The position numbers and the translations under genes are program-made. Source: an uncultured Reyranella sp. (GTDB taxonomy: Bacteria > Pseudomonadota > Alphaproteobacteria > Reyranellales > Reyranellaceae). From it: 64,000 nucleotides of DNA. The notes under the pieces were generated by a model. That model made no database searches. It saw only the letters and a list, made by a program, of their open reading frames with translations, and was not told where the DNA came from. Below are positions 59,699-64,000 of the stretch, piece after piece. The stretch's first letter is position 1. Each line of letters begins with the position of its first letter. The DNA is taken from positions 434,001 through 498,000 of the forward strand of contig NZ_CAMFKM010000001.1 of the NCBI RefSeq assembly GCF_945957355.1, read 5' to 3'.

Positions 59699-59747
59699 CT
59701 GACGGCGACCTGAAGCAGAGTCCCGACGCGCTTCAGCAATGCTTCAG
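59699..59747. promoter_or_regulatory. Composite operator B of the OmpR-type regulator
   Basis: Same layout as operator A: plus strand 59699-59715 (CTGACGGCGACCTGAAG, identical to the second element of A) and minus strand 59747-59731 (CTGAAGCATTGCTGAAG), again with a 15-bp gap, giving 49 bp in all. It lies 51-99 bases before the start of the DUF2271 gene, close to its position in front of the PepSY gene. Confidence 0.75.
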
Positions 59748-59797
59748 CCTTTGCCTCCAGTGTGAGCTCGCCAACACGATCCGCTGGAGATGAGACA

Positions 59798-60274
59798 ATG
59801 CGAATGAAGACGCTTCTTGCCGGCCTCGCCCTGACGACCGCCCTGACCGTCCCGGAACTGGCGATGGCGCGCCCCGTCACACTGACCACCACGCTCAAGA
59901 ACTACGGCGGCAACGGCGCCTATCTCGCGCTCTACGTGACCGACGCTTCGGGAGCCTACAAGGGTACGTTGTGGGTGGCCGGCCCCAAGTCGAAGTACCA
60001 CAGCCATCTCAGCAGCTGGCAACGTGCGTCTGGCGGGAACGTCGCCGGGATCAACGGCATCACCGGCGCGAGCGTCGGTGCCGGCCGTACGCTGAAGGTC
60101 ACCGTCGACCTGGCCGATGCCCTGTTCGATGCAGGCTACAAGCTGCACATCGACGTTGCGGCCGAGGACATGCGCGACAGCCCGTCCGAAGTGGTCGTCC
60201 CGTTGACCGCCGCGGGAGCCGGCCGGCCCGTGGCGGGCCGCAGCTACATCCAGACCTTCAGCTACGGCATGTAG
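59798..60274 (+). CDS. DUF2271-domain exported protein
   Basis: 158-residue periplasmic protein with a Sec signal peptide (about 1-25, LLAGLALTTALTVPELAMA) and a beta-rich DUF2271 domain (LTTTLKNYGGNGAYLALYV; YKGTLWVAGPKSKYHSHL). A segment NGITGAS (residues 86-92) resembles the ApbE flavinylation motif D-x-x-S/T-G-A-T/S, which makes Ser92 a possible FMN attachment site (inference). TGGAG lies before the ATG at 59798. It leads an operon with the PepSY-reductase and ApbE genes. Confidence 0.88.
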   Translation: MRMKTLLAGLALTTALTVPELAMARPVTLTTTLKNYGGNGAYLALYVTDASGAYKGTLWVAGPKSKYHSHLSSWQRASGGNVAGINGITGASVGAGRTLKVTVDLADALFDAGYKLHIDVAAEDMRDSPSEVVVPLTAAGAGRPVAGRSYIQTFSYGM

Positions 60275-60299
60275 GCCCAGGCCGCTCGGGAGGCATGTC

Positions 60300-62510
60300 A
60301 TGCTGCGCTGGCTTCACAAGGTTCTCGCCCTCTCCGTCGTCATTCCGCTGATGGCGCTCGTCATCAGCGGCTCGGTGCTGTCGGTGATGCCGGCCCTGGA
60401 CCGTGCCGGGGCGATCTCACCGCCCGCGGACGGCATCAGTATGGCCGAGCTGGCCGCGCGGACCGCCAGCGCCCTGCCCGGCGTGGAGCAGATCAAGCGG
60501 CTGTCCTCGGGCAAGGTCGTTGCGTTCCACGCCGGGACCGACGGACCGGTTGCGACCGTGGTCGATCCTTCCAGTGGCGAACCGGTTTCGACCTACGCCC
60601 CATCCGCGTTCGAGCGCTGGATGACCAATCTTCACCGCTCCTTCTTTCTGGGCGACGGCGGGCGCATGGCCGCCGGCGCGGCGGCGCTGGCATTGCTCGT
60701 CCTGACGCTGTCCGGCCTGCAGATGACGGCCCGTCGAATGGGCGGGTGGACCCGCCTTCTCGATCGCTCGCGCGGCGGCACCATGGAGCGGTTGCATGCC
60801 GATCTGGGTCGACTGGCGACGCCCGGGCTCATCGTGTCGACGTTCACCGCGCTCGTCCTGTCGCTGACGACGTTCGGGGTGATCCCGGACGGCCCGTCGC
60901 AGGCGCCCGCCTTCCCGGCAACGGCGCCGAACGGTCCCGCTCTGCCGTTGGCCGGGATCGATGCGCTGCGCGGCATTGATCTCAGCCAGCTTCGCAAGCT
61001 GACGTTTCCCAACCCGGCCGATCCGACCGACGTCTTCCAGCTGTCGACCGCCGATGGCGAGGGCTATGTCGACCCGTCCAGTGGAGAGCTGCTGGCCTGG
61101 CAGGATCACACGCTCGGCCGCCAGATCTACGAAGTCATCTACATGATGCATACCGGCCGGGGATTGTGGTGGGTCGGCGTGCTGCTCGGGCTGACCGCCC
61201 TCGGTGTTCCGGTCCTTGGCGTGAGCGGCACTGCCCTGTGGTGGAGGCGGCGGCGCACCCGCGCGCCGATCGCCGCCAATGCCCCTGCCAGGACGGCCGA
61301 TACGGTGATCCTGGTCGGCAGCGAAGGAGGCAGCACCTGGGGCTTCGCCCGGACACTGCATGCGGCCCTGACATCCAACGGCCACAAGGTTCACACCATC
61401 GCAATGGACCGCGTCGCGCGCTCCTATTCGGCGGTGCAGCGCATGCTGCTGCTGACGGCGACCCATGGCGACGGCACGGCCCCGGCGAGCGCCGGCGCAT
61501 TCCTCGAGCGCCTCGACGGGAACGGGGCGCCATCGCCGGTCCCGTTCGCCGTCCTGGGTTTTGGGGATCGTCAGTTCCCGCAGTTCTGCCAATTCGCGCG
61601 CGATGTCGATGCCGCGTTGACGCGCAGAGGCTGGACGTCGTTGCTCCCCCTGGAGACGATCGACCGTCAATCCCCGCAGGAATTCGCGCGCTGGGGCAAG
61701 TCCCTGTCGGCCGTCCTGGGCGAGGACCTCGCGCTGGCGCATGTGCCGGAGCGGCCCCGTACCCAGGCGCTGACGCTCATCGAGCGTATCGACTACGGCA
61801 CGGAGGTGCAGGCGCCCACCTGCGTGCTGCGCTTCGCCTTGCCGCACAGCAGCGCGTTCGCGCGTCTCGCCGGCCGTGGCTGGCCGCAGTTCTCCGCCGG
61901 CGACCTGCTGGCGGTCGTGCCGCCGGGCGACACCCTGCCGCGCTCCTATTCCCTGGCCAGTTCGACCCACGATGGCTTCGTCGAGATCTGCGTGCGCAAA
62001 CATCCCGGCGGCCTCTGCTCAGGGCAGCTCCATGGCTTGCGCCCGGGCGATCGCATCGAGGCCTTCGTGAAGCCCAACCCGTCCTTCCATCCGGCAGCGG
62101 GCCGCAAGCCCATCATCCTGATCGGCGCCGGCACCGGCATTGGTCCCCTGGCGGGATTCATTCGTGCCAATCGTGGACGACGGCCCGTGCACCTCTATTT
62201 CGGCGGACGCGATCCGGAATCGGACTTCCTGTACCGGCGCGAGATCCAGGGGTGGCTGGACGACAGGCGGCTGACGAGCCTGGCGACCGTGTTCTCGCGC
62301 GTGAGCGGCGGCGGCTACGTGCAGGATCGCCTCCGGGCGGATGCCGAACGCTTGCGCACCCTCGTCGGCGCGGGCGCCCAGGTCCTGGTCTGCGGCGGAC
62401 GCGAGATGGCCGCCGGCGTGAAGGAAACGCTGGGCGAACTGCTCGTTCCCGCCGGCCTGACACCCGGCCTTCTGAAGGACGAAGGGAGGTACCTCGAAGA
62501 TGTCTACTAG
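60300..62510 (+). CDS. PepSY-transmembrane/flavodoxin/ferredoxin-NADP reductase fusion
   Basis: 736-residue membrane flavoreductase. The N-terminal 325 residues hold about four membrane helices and periplasmic PepSY-type segments (LHKVLALSVVIPLMALVISG; FERWMTNLHRSFFLG). Then follow a flavodoxin-like FMN domain (about 330-470, SEGGSTWGFARTL; ATHGDGTAPAS) and a sulfite-reductase-like FAD/NADPH part (about 490-736: RSYSLASS, GGLCSG, GAGTGIGPLAGF, VCGGREMAAG). It can carry electrons from cytosolic NADPH across the membrane. GGAGG precedes the ATG. ApbE overlaps its 3' end by 11 bp. Confidence 0.9.
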   Translation: MLRWLHKVLALSVVIPLMALVISGSVLSVMPALDRAGAISPPADGISMAELAARTASALPGVEQIKRLSSGKVVAFHAGTDGPVATVVDPSSGEPVSTYAPSAFERWMTNLHRSFFLGDGGRMAAGAAALALLVLTLSGLQMTARRMGGWTRLLDRSRGGTMERLHADLGRLATPGLIVSTFTALVLSLTTFGVIPDGPSQAPAFPATAPNGPALPLAGIDALRGIDLSQLRKLTFPNPADPTDVFQLSTADGEGYVDPSSGELLAWQDHTLGRQIYEVIYMMHTGRGLWWVGVLLGLTALGVPVLGVSGTALWWRRRRTRAPIAANAPARTADTVILVGSEGGSTWGFARTLHAALTSNGHKVHTIAMDRVARSYSAVQRMLLLTATHGDGTAPASAGAFLERLDGNGAPSPVPFAVLGFGDRQFPQFCQFARDVDAALTRRGWTSLLPLETIDRQSPQEFARWGKSLSAVLGEDLALAHVPERPRTQALTLIERIDYGTEVQAPTCVLRFALPHSSAFARLAGRGWPQFSAGDLLAVVPPGDTLPRSYSLASSTHDGFVEICVRKHPGGLCSGQLHGLRPGDRIEAFVKPNPSFHPAAGRKPIILIGAGTGIGPLAGFIRANRGRRPVHLYFGGRDPESDFLYRREIQGWLDDRRLTSLATVFSRVSGGGYVQDRLRADAERLRTLVGAGAQVLVCGGREMAAGVKETLGELLVPAGLTPGLLKDEGRYLEDVY

Positions 62511-63507
62511 CCTTCGTCTCCACGCCTTGAACGGCGCAACCATGGGAACGCGGTGGTCGGCGCTCCTCCATGCCTCACCCGCGACCGACATACCCGCGCT
62601 GGACATCGCCCTGGCGAACGCCGTCGACCGCGTCGACCGCCAGATGTCCACCTGGAAGCCGGATAGCGACCTGATGCGCCTCAATGCCGCCTCTCCCGGT
62701 ACCTGGGTGTCGTTGCCAGGAGAACTCATGCAGGTCCTGGCCAGAGGGCTGGAGATCGGAGCCCTGTCCGGAGGCGCGTTCGACATCGGTGTCGGGCGCC
62801 TGGTCAAGGCCTGGGGCTTCGGATCCGCTGGCACGGTGCCCGACGGGGAAGCGATCCGGGCGGCCCTTCACCAACGGCCGCCGCCGACCCATACGGTCCT
62901 GGAGCTCGACGCGCCGGGCGCACGGGCACGCAAGCACGCCCAATTCGATCTCGACCTTTCGGGTATCGCCAAGGGGTTTGCGGTGGATGAGATGATGCGC
63001 ACCGTGAAGACGTTCGGCATCTCCGACGCGCTGGTCGGACTGGATGGTGAACTTGCGGCAAGCGGCACGAAGCCGGACGGAGCGCCGTGGCGCATCGCCG
63101 TGGAAAAGCCCGACTACGAGCTTCGTAGTCCGCTCGGTACGATCGAGCTGCGGGATGCCGCCGTCGCCACCTCGGGCGACTACCGGCACTGGATCGAGGT
63201 CGAAGGAACGCGGCTCTCCCACACGATGGACCGCGCGCGCGGCGGTCCGGTCGACAATGCGGTTGCTTCGGTTTCGGTCGTTGCGTCGAGCTGCATGGAT
63301 GCGGATGCGTGGGCGACCGCGCTGATGGTGCTCGGGCCGGGAGAAGGCAGGGCACTTGCGCAGAAGCACGACTTCGACGCCCTGCTCGTCGAGCGCCGTG
63401 ACGGGACGCTCATCCAGATCGGAATCGGTCGCGTCTTCGAGGCGACTTCGACCGGGCCATTCCCCTTGCCATCCAATTCGGTTCGCCCGAGCCAGGAAGC
63501 ACTCTAG
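62500..63507 (+). CDS. apbE: FAD:protein FMN transferase
   Basis: 335-residue ApbE-family flavin transferase, which attaches FMN from FAD to Thr/Ser of target proteins using Mg. Motifs: ATMGTRWSALL, STWKPDSDLMRLN, LDLSGIAKGFAVDEM, and the C-terminal SHTMDRARGGPVDNAVASVSVVA with CMDADAWATALMVLG. Most ApbE proteins are exported lipoproteins; this one starts without a signal peptide, so it seems cytosolic or relies on other export. GGGAGG lies upstream. It overlaps the reductase gene by 11 bp and the receiver gene tail to tail by four. Confidence 0.93.
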   Translation: MSTSLRLHALNGATMGTRWSALLHASPATDIPALDIALANAVDRVDRQMSTWKPDSDLMRLNAASPGTWVSLPGELMQVLARGLEIGALSGGAFDIGVGRLVKAWGFGSAGTVPDGEAIRAALHQRPPPTHTVLELDAPGARARKHAQFDLDLSGIAKGFAVDEMMRTVKTFGISDALVGLDGELAASGTKPDGAPWRIAVEKPDYELRSPLGTIELRDAAVATSGDYRHWIEVEGTRLSHTMDRARGGPVDNAVASVSVVASSCMDADAWATALMVLGPGEGRALAQKHDFDALLVERRDGTLIQIGIGRVFEATSTGPFPLPSNSVRPSQEAL

Positions 63508-63881
63508 CCGGCACTCCGTCCAGCCAGCATTTCCGCCAGCGCTTCGACGATCTGCTCGGGGCGGAACGGCTTGTCGAAGAATGGTTTATCGCCATGGCGC
63601 AGCGGCATCAGAGCCGTCGACCGGCCACTGGCGAAGACGTAAGGCACCCGCAGCGCCTGCAGCGTGTCGGCAACGGGAAAGACCAGCTCGTCCTTGTAGA
63701 GGCGGATGTCGAGAATGGCGGCATCGATCGCATGATCGGCGATCAGCGCGAAGGCGCCCTCGACGCTGTTGGCCGGTCCGACCGGAACAGCCCCCGCCGC
63801 GAACAGAGTTGCCCGCAGGTCCAGCCCAATGGCCGGGTCGTTCTCCACGATGAGGATCGTGCGGCCATCGAGAAGTGCCAA
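63504..63881 (-). CDS. Single-domain response regulator (receiver only)
   Basis: 125-residue stand-alone receiver. Acidic residues in VENDP, phospho-acceptor Asp58 in AILDIRL, the switch region VFASG and Lys104 in FDKPF are all present; there is no output domain. Such proteins relay phosphate or regulate histidine kinases; several take part in the alphaproteobacterial general stress response. A GCAAC-N16-CGTT promoter candidate lies 29 bases upstream, which fits. The remaining 66 bases of the window after that promoter show no further gene. Confidence 0.92.
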   Translation of the reverse strand: MALLDGRTILIVENDPAIGLDLRATLFAAGAVPVGPANSVEGAFALIADHAIDAAILDIRLYKDELVFPVADTLQALRVPYVFASGRSTALMPLRHGDKPFFDKPFRPEQIVEALAEMLAGRSAG

Positions 63882-63909
63882 GGAACGCTACTCCAATCAG
63901 CCTCGCGTG

Positions 63910-63934
63910 AACGTACCTGCATCATCCAAGTTGC
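63910..63934 (-). promoter_or_regulatory. EcfG-like general stress promoter candidate (minus strand)
   Basis: On the minus strand: GCAAC (63934-63930), a 16-bp spacer, CGTT (63913-63910), one base off the EcfG consensus and identical in both boxes and spacing to the site at 55765-55789. The -10 box ends 28 bases before the ATG of the single-domain receiver gene. Confidence 0.5.
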
Positions 63935-64000
63935 ATGGACCGACGCAACCTTCAAGACCAGAGCCCCGTTTGCAATCGCCTTGACACAAAGGAGATTCCC

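Noticed and set aside
1..64000. Prophage, insertion sequence, integrase, tRNA-linked island or biosynthetic gene cluster
   Set aside because: No transposase, integrase, phage structural gene, tRNA, polyketide or peptide synthetase gene is seen, and base composition looks even; the region reads as ordinary accessory chromosome.

Overview
The window is very GC-rich, densely coded chromosomal DNA with no rRNA, tRNA, CRISPR array, integrase or transposase that I can see. Gene families (Bug-type solute receptor, NIPSNAP, DUF938, FMN-dependent glutamate synthase, CoxL-type molybdenum hydroxylases, single-domain receiver), Shine-Dalgarno-led GTG/ATG starts and EcfG-like promoters (GGAAC or GCAAC, N16, CGTT) point to an alphaproteobacterium of the soil Rhizobiales/Rhodospirillales type. 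The genus cannot be fixed from the sequence alone.

Layout. 1-6.4 kb: a dispersed palindrome, a flavin monooxygenase with its Bug receptor, two MFS transporters and a TetR regulator. 6.4-10.5 kb: small stress-type genes (membrane peptide, cold-shock protein), an aromatic-ring type FAD monooxygenase, two back-to-back paralogous small proteins and a SET-domain protein. 10.5-16.1 kb: a PEP mutase/isocitrate lyase-like enzyme, a peptide-type ABC receptor, a quinone oxidoreductase and a LytS/LytT-like two-component pair. 16.2-19.7 kb: a 1163-residue cellulase with a GH5 domain set inside a Calx-beta repeat and a CBM2 at each end. 20-31 kb: catabolic genes (two acyl-CoA dehydrogenases, YtcJ-like amidohydrolase, COG0523 GTPase, hydroxyacid dehydrogenase, GST, molybdenum hydroxylase, NIPSNAP protein, enolase-superfamily enzyme). 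31-36.8 kb: an SDR/SnoaL pair with a divergent LysR, small unknowns, a coiled-coil membrane protein, a transglutaminase and an EthD-like protein. 36.8-42.5 kb: MsrQ-like haem protein with ModBC, FMN-dependent glutamate synthase and an aminotransferase. 42.5-50.2 kb: VOC/YceI/SRPBCC operon, Baeyer-Villiger monooxygenase, and a coupled amine oxidase-molybdenum hydroxylase-methyltransferase operon. 50.3-57 kb: RND efflux pair, stress-type PNPOx/DUF2892 pair and a DAO-family oxidoreductase. 57-63.5 kb: a QseBC/PmrAB-like two-component system with PepSY, DUF2271, PepSY-flavoreductase and ApbE genes. 63.5 kb to the end: a single-domain receiver gene.

The most notable structure is in the last block. 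A 49-bp composite site, made of two inverted CTGA-N7-CTGAAG elements separated by exactly 15 bp, occurs twice: in the divergent region between the response-regulator gene and the small PepSY gene, and in front of the DUF2271/PepSY-reductase/ApbE operon. The geometry (11-bp direct repeats) suits an OmpR-family regulator, so the two-component system very probably controls an extracytosolic flavin-linked redox module. Other points worth attention are the domain-in-domain cellulase, three EcfG-like promoters in front of stress-type genes, and two families of palindromic intergenic repeats. Intergenic stretches are short; the longest (about 300 bp, 19686-19985) holds a palindromic repeat with a T-tract.
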